From Rhizobium sp. BT03 (GTDB lineage Bacteria > Pseudomonadota > Alphaproteobacteria > Rhizobiales > Rhizobiaceae), in contig NZ_CP125640.1 in NCBI RefSeq assembly GCF_030053155.1, positions 2,046,001 to 2,110,000 on the forward strand: 64,000 nucleotides of DNA. Direction: 5' to 3'. Below the pieces are notes generated by a model. It saw only the letters and a program-made list of their open reading frames with translations, had not been told where the DNA came from and ran no database searches. Each line of letters opens with the position of its first letter. Within the stretch, counting starts at the first letter, position 1. This document shows positions 1 to 7,420 of this stretch, in pieces. The position numbers and the translations under genes were made by a program.

Positions 1-3000
1 GGCCGTTCGAGCGCCCCGGAGGCCGCCGGCCTGCGCGAGGATTTCGAGGAGCTGCGCTCGCTGATGGACGGGCTGGCGCGCGAGGATTCGCTGCGCCATA
101 TGGAAAACCGCTGGGACGGCTTCGAAAGCCGGCTTGCCGCACTCGATACCGAGGGGCTGCAGGAAGAGCTGGTTTCGCTCGCCTACCGGCTCGACGACAT
201 CAAGCGGCATATCGGCGGCATGGGCGAGAGCCCGGCGGTCAGGGCGCTCGAGGACAAGCTCATTGCCATCGCCACGGCGATGGAGCAGTTCGGCAACATG
301 ATCCAGCCGCACGACCGGGTGATGTCGGAACAGTTCGCCGCCATGGACATGCGACTCGACGAGATCAGCCGGGCGATCGCCGCCAGCGGACGCGCGGCCG
401 CCACCAACGATCCGGCGCTGATGCAGCGGCTGGAGGGCCGGCTTTCGGCGCTGGCCGATCAGATCGACCTGATGAGCCACGATGCGGCCAACCGCGTGAA
501 CCCTGATGACGAGCTGGCGATGCGGCTGGAGGCGCTGACATCCCGCGTCGAGGAGCTGACCAAGGCGGAAGCGACGTCGCGGCTCGACGAACGGCTGGAA
601 CATCTGTCCTATCTGCTGGAGCACACGCAGAAGGCCGCGCCGCAGCCCGATCTCACCGGACCGCTTTCCGACATTTCCCGCAAGATCGACGCGCTCGAGA
701 ACGGCGCCGTCAACGACGTGCTGGCGCAGCGGCTCGATCATCTCGCCCGACGCATCGACGAGATGGCCTATCAGCAGCCGGCGCCCGTGGCGGCGGTCGA
801 CGACGGCGCCTTCCGGCGTCTCGAAGGACGGCTGAGCGACATCGCCGCCCGGCTGGAAGAGAGCACGGCGGCAGCTCCGACCGATCCGCACGCGCTGAAG
901 AACCTCGAAGACCAGATCGCCAATCTTTCGGCGCTGATGAGCGAGCCGCGCGAAAGCGCTGCGATCCCCGCCGATCTCGACCGGCGGATGGGCGCGATCG
1001 AAGATTATATGGCGACCAGCGACGAATATATCATCGAGGCGGCGCGCCAGGCGGCTGAGGCCGTCGTCGAGGCCTATTCGCGCAATGGCGCCGCCCAGGG
1101 CGGCGTGCCCGCCGCCGACATGTCGGCGCTGACGGCGCTGGCCGAGGATCTGCGTCACCTCGAGGATATCAGCCGCGACAGCGAGGAACGCACCCACAAG
1201 ACTTTCAAGGCGCTGCACGAAACGCTGGTGCATATCGCCGACCGTCTCGACGGCATGGAAGAGCGTGGCGGGCGGATGAGTGCCCAGATGCCGGTGGCCG
1301 ATGTCGATTTCGATGTCGATCCCTATGCGCTGATGGTAGCCGAGGCCGAGATGAACAGCGCGCCGGCCGCTGCCGTGACAGCGAAAGCCTCTCCTGTCAT
1401 CCGCACCGCCGAGGTCGCCGAACCTGCCGCCCCGGCGCAAGCCACCGCCATGAGCGGAACGAGCGCGATCGCCATCGAGGCCGCGACCAGGACGCCGGAG
1501 GCTGCCGCGCCAACCCAGGCCCTGGCTCAGGCGCCGGCAAAGGCCGGCCTGCTTGCCAGTCTCGGCAAGCGGCTGCGGCCGGGCAAGAAGGCTGAGAACC
1601 GGGCAGCCGAACGCCCGATGATCGACCCCGCGCCGTCGATCGACCCCGCCGACGTGGTGCCGACGGATGCGGCCAACGAACTGCTCGAGCCGGGCTCCGG
1701 CGCACCCGACGTGAAGAAGATCCTCGAGCGCGTCCGCGCCAGCCAGAGTGCCGCACGCGGCAAACCTGCCGCCGAAACCGATCGCGCCGATTATATCGCC
1801 GCCGCCCGCCGTGCGGCGCAGGCTGCCGCGATGGAGGTGGACGCCAATCCGAAGCAGGCTGGCAAGGCCGAGAAGAAGGCAGCCGACAAGGCCGGCAAGA
1901 TTTCCGACAAGACGGATAAGACAGGCAAGACCAGCGCCTTTTCGCGCTACCGGCGGCCGATCCTGCTGGCGGTCGGCGCCGTGCTGCTCGCGATCATGGC
2001 CTTTCCGCTCGCGAGAACGCTGACGAGCGGCGAGCGCGCGCCGCAGCCGCCGGCCGAGGTCTCGGCCCTGACCGGCGCGACTGAGAACCCGCAGCCGGCC
2101 TTGCCTGAAGCGCCATCCGCCCAGCCGGACAGCAATGCGGCAGAAACGGCCGCCCCCGCAGCGGAGGTGACGCCGCCCGCCGGCGAACAGGCACAGCCGG
2201 AGGCAGCCCCGCCGGTTGCCGGCGATCATCTGACCGACGCGACGCCGCTCGACGGCGAAGGGGCCGCGACGCTTACCCCCGGCGCACCGCAGGAGACGTC
2301 GGGCTTCGTTGCCAATACGCCGGCGGCAAGCGCGCCGCAGGCGGCGATCACCGTTCCCGACACCATCCAGCCGAAATCGCTTGCCGATGCGGCACAGGGC
2401 GGCGATGCGCTGGCGCTGTTTGAAATCGGCGCGCGCTATTCGGACGGGCGCAACGGCATCACCGTCGATCAGAAGCAGGCCGCAGGCTGGTACCAGCTTT
2501 CGGCCGACAAGGGCTTTGCGCCGGCACAATACCGGCTCGGCAGCATGTACGAGAAGGGCAACGGCGTCGAACGCGACATCGCCAAGGCCAAGGGCTTCTA
2601 TGAAGAGGCGGCAAACCAGGGCAATGCCAGCGCCATGCACAATCTCGCCGTGCTCTACGCCTCCGGCGCGCTCGGCCAGCAGGATTATGCGACGGCCGCC
2701 TCATGGTTCACCAAGGCCGCCAACCTCGGCATCACCGACAGCCAGTTCAACCTGGCGATCCTCTGTGCGAGGGGCAACGGCGTTCCGGCGGATCTCGAGG
2801 AATCCTACAAATGGTTTGCGATCGCCGCCAAGGCCGGCGACAAGGACGCGGCGCAGAAGCGCGACGAAGTGGCAAACGCCATGAAGCCCGACCAGCTCGA
2901 ACGCGCCCGCGCCAAGGCCGATCTCTGGAAGCCGGAGCCGCTCGACCACCGCAGCAATACCATCGACATTCCCGACGAATGGGCGGGAACGGGCCTGAAG

Positions 3001-3222
3001 ACGGCAAGCGTCGACATGAAGAAGGCGATCCGCAACATCCAGGCGATCCTCAACAATAACGGCTTCGACGCCGGAACGCCGGATGGCGAAATGGGCGCCA
3101 AGACGGTCACCGCGATCAAAAACTTCCAGAAGTCGATCGGCCAGGAGCCGGACGGCAAGGTGACCGACGCGACCGTCAAGGCGCTGCTCGAACACAACAA
3201 GCAGGGAGCCAAGGCGATCTGA
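1..3222 (+). CDS. podJ: PodJ-like polar localization protein, 5' end outside window
   Basis: The frame is open from base 1, so the ATG at 64 is probably internal and the gene begins upstream. Counted from that ATG, the first 600 or so residues are a long acidic coiled-coil region, rich in repeated LEGRLSALADQI-like heptads. A proline/alanine-rich segment and a single membrane span (about residues 632-651, PILLAVGAVLLAIMAFPLA) follow. The periplasmic part has another Pro/Ala linker, Sel1-type repeats (about 780-930, with A-YRLG-MYEKGNGV motifs) and a C-terminal peptidoglycan-binding domain (about 985-1043, ending FQKSIGQEPDGKVT). This order, cytoplasmic coiled coil, one span, Sel1 repeats and PG-binding domain, matches PodJ, which marks a cell pole and recruits division and motility factors in Caulobacter and rhizobia. 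A generic Sel1/PG-binding protein is the alternative. Confidence 0.8.
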   Translation, partial: GRSSAPEAAGLREDFEELRSLMDGLAREDSLRHMENRWDGFESRLAALDTEGLQEELVSLAYRLDDIKRHIGGMGESPAVRALEDKLIAIATAMEQFGNMIQPHDRVMSEQFAAMDMRLDEISRAIAASGRAAATNDPALMQRLEGRLSALADQIDLMSHDAANRVNPDDELAMRLEALTSRVEELTKAEATSRLDERLEHLSYLLEHTQKAAPQPDLTGPLSDISRKIDALENGAVNDVLAQRLDHLARRIDEMAYQQPAPVAAVDDGAFRRLEGRLSDIAARLEESTAAAPTDPHALKNLEDQIANLSALMSEPRESAAIPADLDRRMGAIEDYMATSDEYIIEAARQAAEAVVEAYSRNGAAQGGVPAADMSALTALAEDLRHLEDISRDSEERTHKTFKALHETLVHIADRLDGMEERGGRMSAQMPVADVDFDVDPYALMVAEAEMNSAPAAAVTAKASPVIRTAEVAEPAAPAQATAMSGTSAIAIEAATRTPEAAAPTQALAQAPAKAGLLASLGKRLRPGKKAENRAAERPMIDPAPSIDPADVVPTDAANELLEPGSGAPDVKKILERVRASQSAARGKPAAETDRADYIAAARRAAQAAAMEVDANPKQAGKAEKKAADKAGKISDKTDKTGKTSAFSRYRRPILLAVGAVLLAIMAFPLARTLTSGERAPQPPAEVSALTGATENPQPALPEAPSAQPDSNAAETAAPAAEVTPPAGEQAQPEAAPPVAGDHLTDATPLDGEGAATLTPGAPQETSGFVANTPAASAPQAAITVPDTIQPKSLADAAQGGDALALFEIGARYSDGRNGITVDQKQAAGWYQLSADKGFAPAQYRLGSMYEKGNGVERDIAKAKGFYEEAANQGNASAMHNLAVLYASGALGQQDYATAASWFTKAANLGITDSQFNLAILCARGNGVPADLEESYKWFAIAAKAGDKDAAQKRDEVANAMKPDQLERARAKADLWKPEPLDHRSNTIDIPDEWAGTGLKTASVDMKKAIRNIQAILNNNGFDAGTPDGEMGAKTVTAIKNFQKSIGQEPDGKVTDATVKALLEHNKQGAKAI

Positions 3223-3350
3223 GAGGCGCCGCGGCGTCTGGTTTCCCTATTCTTCTCTCGGCATCCGAAGGACGGGGCGGTGCCCTTTGGGCGGATGGGC
3301 TTTCTCCGCCTTGGCAGAAAGTTGGGTGAAACGGCTACTACAATCTCCCT

Positions 3351-3481
3351 CATTCCTGTGCTCGTCACAGGAATCCAGTGCGCCCAAGTCCTTGGGCGCG
3401 AAAGACTTTTCCCCTTAGGATAGTGATTCATTCACGGCGCGGACGCGCCGTGGCTGGATTCCTGTGACGAGCACAGGAATG
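3351..3481. repeat. Paired inverted intergenic repeat
   Basis: A 28-bp arm at 3351-3378 is repeated in exact inverted orientation at 3454-3481. Each arm is itself a near-palindrome built on TTCCTGTG / CACAGGAA. A GC hairpin (ACGGCGC-GGAC-GCGCCGT, 3434-3451) lies just inside the right arm. This is typical of the mobile palindromic repeats scattered between rhizobial genes. It follows the podJ-like gene and could serve as its 3' end. Confidence 0.7.
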
Positions 3482-3886
3482 AGGGAAGAGAGTGTGGGAC
3501 CGGCACCTTCTCCCGCACGCGGGGGAAGGGACGTGAGCTCTCCCTCCCTCACTGGCATCTCGCGAGGCACGCCCCTTGCCCCCGGGGGCAGCCGTCGTGT
3601 GCGAACCCCAAGACTCGGGCCGACTTTGTCCGCAATCCGAGCCTGGCGGCACTATGCCGCAAGGCTTTTTCCACTTTTTGCCCCTGCCCGTCATGCAATC
3701 TGAAAAAAGCCGGATTATGCGGGACATATCCATCCGCGCATCCGGCGAATCTTCTGCCACCGATCTCCATCGCTCGATCCAGGGCCGATCGAAAGCCTCT
3801 GGCAACGATTTCACAGTATGGTGCGCATTCGAACGGGGACGTGACAAAAACCGCCCGGCAGGAGCGGTCATCATTCGGGGTCGGCT
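3482..3886. other. Gene-free stretch before the TauE gene
   Basis: With the repeat to its left this makes about 660 bases between genes. Every frame across it is short and has shadow-like composition. Bases 3510-3600 contain a run resembling part of the RIME-like repeats seen elsewhere (CTTCTCCCGCACGCGGG). The promoter of the TauE gene should lie in the last 200 bases, but I cannot pick out a convincing -35/-10 pair. Confidence 0.4.
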
Positions 3887-4810
3887 GTGACAATCTATCT
3901 GCCCATCGCAGAATTGTCGGTGAACATCTTCATCATTCTCGGCATGGGAGCGGCCGTCGGATTCCTGTCTGGAATGTTCGGCGTCGGCGGCGGCTTTCTG
4001 ATCACGCCGCTGCTGATCTTCTACAATATTCCCCCGGTCGTTGCCGTCGCCACCGGCGCCAACCAGGTCGTGGCGTCGTCGATCTCGGGCGCGATCACCC
4101 ATTTCCGGCGCGGCACGCTCGACGTCAAGCTCGGCACGGTGCTGTTGATCGGCGGCCTCACCGGGGCCACGGTCGGCATCTGGATCTTCTCGCTGCTGCG
4201 CGCCGTCGGCCAGCTCGATCTGATCATCTCGCTGATGTATGTCATCTTCCTCGGCACGGTCGGCGGGCTGATGCTGCTCGAAAGCATCAATGCCATGCGG
4301 CGGGCGGCGCGCAACGAGCCGCCGGCGCCGCGCAAGCCCGGTCACCAGCACTGGGTGCACAGACTGCCGCTGAAGGTGCGCTTCAAGAAATCGAAGATCT
4401 TTCTCAGCGTCATTCCGATCGTCGCGCTCGGTTTTGCGATCGGCATCCTCACCTCGATCATGGGCGTCGGCGGCGGCTTCATCATGGTGCCGGCGATGAT
4501 CTATCTCTTACGCATCCCGACCAATGTCGTCGTCGGCACCTCGCTGTTCCAGATCATCTTCGTGACCGCCTATACGACGATCGTCCAGGCGGCGACGAAC
4601 TTTTCCGTCGACATCGTGCTCGCCTTCATCCTGATGGTGGCGGGCGTCGTCGGCGCGCAATACGGCGTGCGCGTCGGCCAGAAACTGCGCGGCGAACAGC
4701 TGCGTGCCCTGCTCGGCCTGCTGGTGCTCGCAGTCGGCCTGCGTCTGGCGATCGCCCTGGTGGTGACGCCGGCCGACGTCTATTCGGTGGTGATGGGGGC
4801 CGGCAACTGA
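3887..4810 (+). CDS. Sulfite exporter TauE/SafE family membrane protein
   Basis: 307 residues, almost entirely hydrophobic, with about eight predicted spans in two halves. Each half carries the glycine-rich family signature: GMFGVGGGFLITPLL near residue 25-40 and IMGVGGGFIMVPAMI near 195-210. TauE/SafE proteins are inner-membrane anion exporters implicated in removing sulfite, sulfoacetate or related organosulfur anions. The start is GTG: 3887 follows GGGTCGGCT, and the protein then reads TIYLPIAELSVNIF. The stop codon overlaps the next start (TGATG), so the two genes are translationally coupled. The substrate cannot be read from the sequence. Confidence 0.85.
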   Translation: MTIYLPIAELSVNIFIILGMGAAVGFLSGMFGVGGGFLITPLLIFYNIPPVVAVATGANQVVASSISGAITHFRRGTLDVKLGTVLLIGGLTGATVGIWIFSLLRAVGQLDLIISLMYVIFLGTVGGLMLLESINAMRRAARNEPPAPRKPGHQHWVHRLPLKVRFKKSKIFLSVIPIVALGFAIGILTSIMGVGGGFIMVPAMIYLLRIPTNVVVGTSLFQIIFVTAYTTIVQAATNFSVDIVLAFILMVAGVVGAQYGVRVGQKLRGEQLRALLGLLVLAVGLRLAIALVVTPADVYSVVMGAGN

Positions 4811-5610
4811 TGCGCCTGCTGGTCGCCATCATGACATTGCTTTGCCTGCTGCCGGCGGTTGCCGGGGCGCAATGGCTGCCGGGGCAGTCAACCGAAGCGG
4901 TCCGTGAAGGGCTGGAGATCGGCACGTCGACCAGCGAAATCGCCATCACCTCGGACTTCCACGGCGCCGATCTGACCATCTTCGGGGCACTGTCGAATAC
5001 CGACCAGCTGCTGCTCGCCATCGGCCAGTATGACGTGGTCGTGGTGCTGGAGGGCCCGCGCCAGGATGCGACGGTGCGCAAGAAGGAGCGCGTCTTCGGC
5101 ATCTGGGTGAATACCCGCTCGATGACCTTCGAATCCGTGCCGCACTCCTATTCGATGTCGAGTTCGCGGATGATCGACGACCTGACGACGCCACTCGAGC
5201 TGACCGACCAGGGGATCGGCATCGATCACATTCCGCTGACGCCGGTCGGCTTCGTCGGCGACGGCAGCAATCTCGGCGAATTCCGCGATGCCTTCCGGCG
5301 GCTGCAGCAGGGCGGCGGCTTCTACGACCGCAACCCGAGCGGCGTGCGCTTCGTTTCCTCCAACCTCTTCAAGGCGAGCCTGCGCCTGCCGGCAAACATT
5401 CCGAACGGCGTCCATACGGTGCGCGCCTATCTCTTCAAGAGCGGCATTCTGGTGACCGAGGAATCGCTGCCGCTGCGCGTCATCAAAACCGGCATCGAGC
5501 AGATGATCACCGACGCCGCCCATGGTCAGCCGATCCTCTACGGCTGCGCCTCCGTGCTGCTCGCCCTCATCACCGGCTGGGGCGCCAGCCTGATCTTCCG
5601 CAAGGATTGA
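4810..5610 (+). CDS. TIGR02186 family membrane-anchored protein
   Basis: 266 residues starting at the ATG that overlaps the TauE stop by one base. It has an N-terminal signal peptide (LLVAIMTLLCLLPAVAGAQ), a beta-rich extracytoplasmic domain of about 200 residues, and one C-terminal span (about 240-260, ILYGCASVLLALITGWGASL) ending in a short positive tail. From memory this is the TIGR02186 family, regularly found beside TauE-type exporters in alphaproteobacteria and without an assigned biochemical role. The one-base overlap and conserved pairing suggest it is an accessory subunit of the exporter; that part is inference. Confidence 0.8.
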   Translation: MRLLVAIMTLLCLLPAVAGAQWLPGQSTEAVREGLEIGTSTSEIAITSDFHGADLTIFGALSNTDQLLLAIGQYDVVVVLEGPRQDATVRKKERVFGIWVNTRSMTFESVPHSYSMSSSRMIDDLTTPLELTDQGIGIDHIPLTPVGFVGDGSNLGEFRDAFRRLQQGGGFYDRNPSGVRFVSSNLFKASLRLPANIPNGVHTVRAYLFKSGILVTEESLPLRVIKTGIEQMITDAAHGQPILYGCASVLLALITGWGASLIFRKD

Positions 5611-5633
5611 TCCGTCGGCTCCTGGGCTGAAGA

Positions 5634-5760
5634 CCCCTCCCCACAAGGGGGAGGGACTTGGATGCCGCGCCGACATTATTCCTTTCGCCGTCTCATCCGT
5701 GGAAGCGTTGATGTTTTCGTTGGCGGTGCCGCGCATAGCCCTCCCCCTTGTGGGGAGGGG
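5634..5760. repeat. Paired inverted intergenic repeat
   Basis: CCCCTCCCCACAAGGGGGAG at 5634 and its inverse CTCCCCCTTGTGGGGAGGGG at 5741-5760 face each other across about 80 bases. Each is an imperfect palindrome. It occupies most of the gap between the TIGR02186 gene and the lipoprotein gene. Confidence 0.6.
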
Positions 5761-5853
5761 TGGCGGCGGCTCCTCAGAAAACTTCGTATTCGACTAAAAA
5801 CCGGTCTTTAACATTTACGAGTTAGTAATCTCTCGGAAACGAGAGGTTTTGTC

Positions 5854-6435
5854 ATGCGTACTCGTGTCATTCTGACCGCCATGGGTCTCGCGCTGCTTGC
5901 CGGCTGCGCGACGGCGCCGAAGCAGACGCGGAACATTTGCGCCGTCTTCGATCAGCGCGACGGGCTTTTCTCCAGCTGGCAGAGTGCGGCCGAGCGGACG
6001 GAGAAGAAATACGGCGTGCCGGTGCCGATCCTGATGGCGACGATGTACACCGAATCCGGCTTCCAGCCCTATGCGCGGCCGCCGCGCACCAAGCTGTTCG
6101 GCTTCATTCCCTGGACCCGGCCTTCGACCGCCTATGGCTATTCGCAGGCGCTCGACGGGACATGGGACCATTATCAGTCGCAGACGGGGAACTGGACGGC
6201 ACGGCGGGCGAACTTCGCCGACGCGATCGATTTCATCGGCTGGTACCACGCCCAGAACAGCGCCGAGACCGGCATTCCGCTGAACGATGCCTATAATCTC
6301 TATCTTGCCTATTATTCCGGTCCGACGGGATACAAACGCGGCGACTGGCGCTCGAACGGGCAATTACAGCAGACGGCGCAGAAGTTCGCGCGGATGGCCG
6401 GGACGTATCAGCAGCAGTTGCGGGGATGTGATTAG
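5854..6435 (+). CDS. Transglycosylase SLT-domain lipoprotein
   Basis: 193 residues. The start MRTRVILTAMGLALLAGC gives a lipobox (LLAGC) with the acylated cysteine at residue 18. The mature part carries a lysozyme-like SLT fold: the segment KYGVPVPILMATMYTESGF contains the likely catalytic glutamate (Glu67), followed by TAYGYSQALDGTWDHY and NLYLAYYSGPTGY motifs typical of this family. It is probably an outer-membrane-anchored murein lytic enzyme acting in the periplasm. An upstream hairpin (TCTCGGAAACGAGA, 5831-5844) sits over the ribosome-binding region. No operon partner is evident; repeats flank it on both sides. Confidence 0.85.
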   Translation: MRTRVILTAMGLALLAGCATAPKQTRNICAVFDQRDGLFSSWQSAAERTEKKYGVPVPILMATMYTESGFQPYARPPRTKLFGFIPWTRPSTAYGYSQALDGTWDHYQSQTGNWTARRANFADAIDFIGWYHAQNSAETGIPLNDAYNLYLAYYSGPTGYKRGDWRSNGQLQQTAQKFARMAGTYQQQLRGCD

Positions 6436-6447
6436 CGATGATTGGGG

Positions 6448-6651
6448 GCGTGCCGTGGCTACCCCCCTCTGCCCTGCCGGGCATCTCCCTCACAAGGGGG
6501 GAGATCGGCAAAAGGCCAGCTCGCCGGTCCCTCTCCGACGTCGCGCGGAACGCCAGTTCGTCTTTACTTGGGGAAACCATCGCGCCCAGCCAATCTCCCC
6601 ACTTGTGGGGGAGATGCCCGGCAGGACAGAGGGGGGTAGCCACGGCACGCC
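6448..6651. repeat. Large inverted intergenic repeat
   Basis: About 44 bases at 6448-6491 recur almost perfectly in inverse orientation at 6607-6651 (core GGCTACCCCCCTCTG / CAGAGGGGGGTAGCC). Inner arms CTCCCTCACAAGGGGGGAG and CTCCCCACTTGTGGGGGAG lie within. It fills the space between convergent genes and probably folds into a long cruciform or RNA stem, which could end transcription from both sides. Confidence 0.7.
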
Positions 6652-6669
6652 CTACCCGAATAGCGATCG

Positions 6670-7395
6670 CTACCCCCGCAAATTCCCATACCTGACCGAA
6701 TAAATCCGATCGCGCCCCAGCAGGTGGGCGATCAGCGCCTCCCTGTCGAACAGGCCTTTCATCGCCTGATGGCCGAGATCCAGGCCGCCGCTCATGACGC
6801 CGAAGGCCGGCATCAGCAGGCGGGCGCCGTCGGTGGCGAAACAGGGGCGGCGGATGGATCTGTCGCGGCGGCGCACCGTTGCCGACGGGTGCAGGTGACC
6901 GGCGATTTCGCCGCTCTGCAGGCCGGTCCTCGGCTCGTGGCGGAAGGTCAACCCGGCATAATGCATCTCGTCGGTGCAGCTACCCGGCAGACCGACGACG
7001 CCGTCGGGATCATGATTGCCGTTGATCCAGATCCATTCGCGGCCGCGCGCCATCGCGACGATCAAGGCGCGGAAATTCTCCGGCAGATGCGCGGAGCCGA
7101 TGCGGTCGTGGAAATTGTCGCCGAGCGAGACGACGAGCTTCGGATCATACCGCGAGATGACGGCGGCCAGCACGGTCAGGGTCGCCAGCGTATCATAGGG
7201 CGGCAGCATCATGCCGCGGCGGGCGAAGGCGGCGCCCTTTTCCAGATGCAGATCGGAGACGACGAGCAGGCCGGCATCGGGCAGATAGAGGGCGCCGAGC
7301 GGATCGCAGACGGCGGCAATGCCGTGGATCGATGTCTCGATGCCCGGCACCGCGGCCAATCCTGAAATGTCGCGCGCGAGCGCCAGGCGGTTCAT
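6670..7395 (-). CDS. pdeM: Ligase-associated DNA damage response endonuclease PdeM
   Basis: A calcineurin-like metallophosphoesterase. Metal-binding motifs appear in order: VVSDLHLEKG (D-x-H), SLGDNFHDR (GD-x-x-x-D-R type), WINGNHDPDG (GNHD), and a late histidine motif IAGHLHPSA. The family name comes from clusters that pair this nuclease with an Lhr-like helicase, an ATP-dependent DNA ligase and a predicted exonuclease. Here it directly follows the helicase gene, 25 bases apart. I chose the ATG at 7395 (MNRLALARDISG); a TTG 18 bases upstream is the alternative. No ligase or exonuclease gene is in this window, so the partners would have to be elsewhere. Confidence 0.85.
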   Translation of the reverse strand: MNRLALARDISGLAAVPGIETSIHGIAAVCDPLGALYLPDAGLLVVSDLHLEKGAAFARRGMMLPPYDTLATLTVLAAVISRYDPKLVVSLGDNFHDRIGSAHLPENFRALIVAMARGREWIWINGNHDPDGVVGLPGSCTDEMHYAGLTFRHEPRTGLQSGEIAGHLHPSATVRRRDRSIRRPCFATDGARLLMPAFGVMSGGLDLGHQAMKGLFDREALIAHLLGRDRIYSVRYGNLRG

Positions 7396-7420
7396 CACGG
7401 TCGTTATTCCCAAACAGGTC

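Noticed and set aside
3428..4360. A 310-codon minus-strand frame upstream of and across the TauE gene
   Set aside because: It is largely antisense to TauE and to palindromic repeats and shows no domain.
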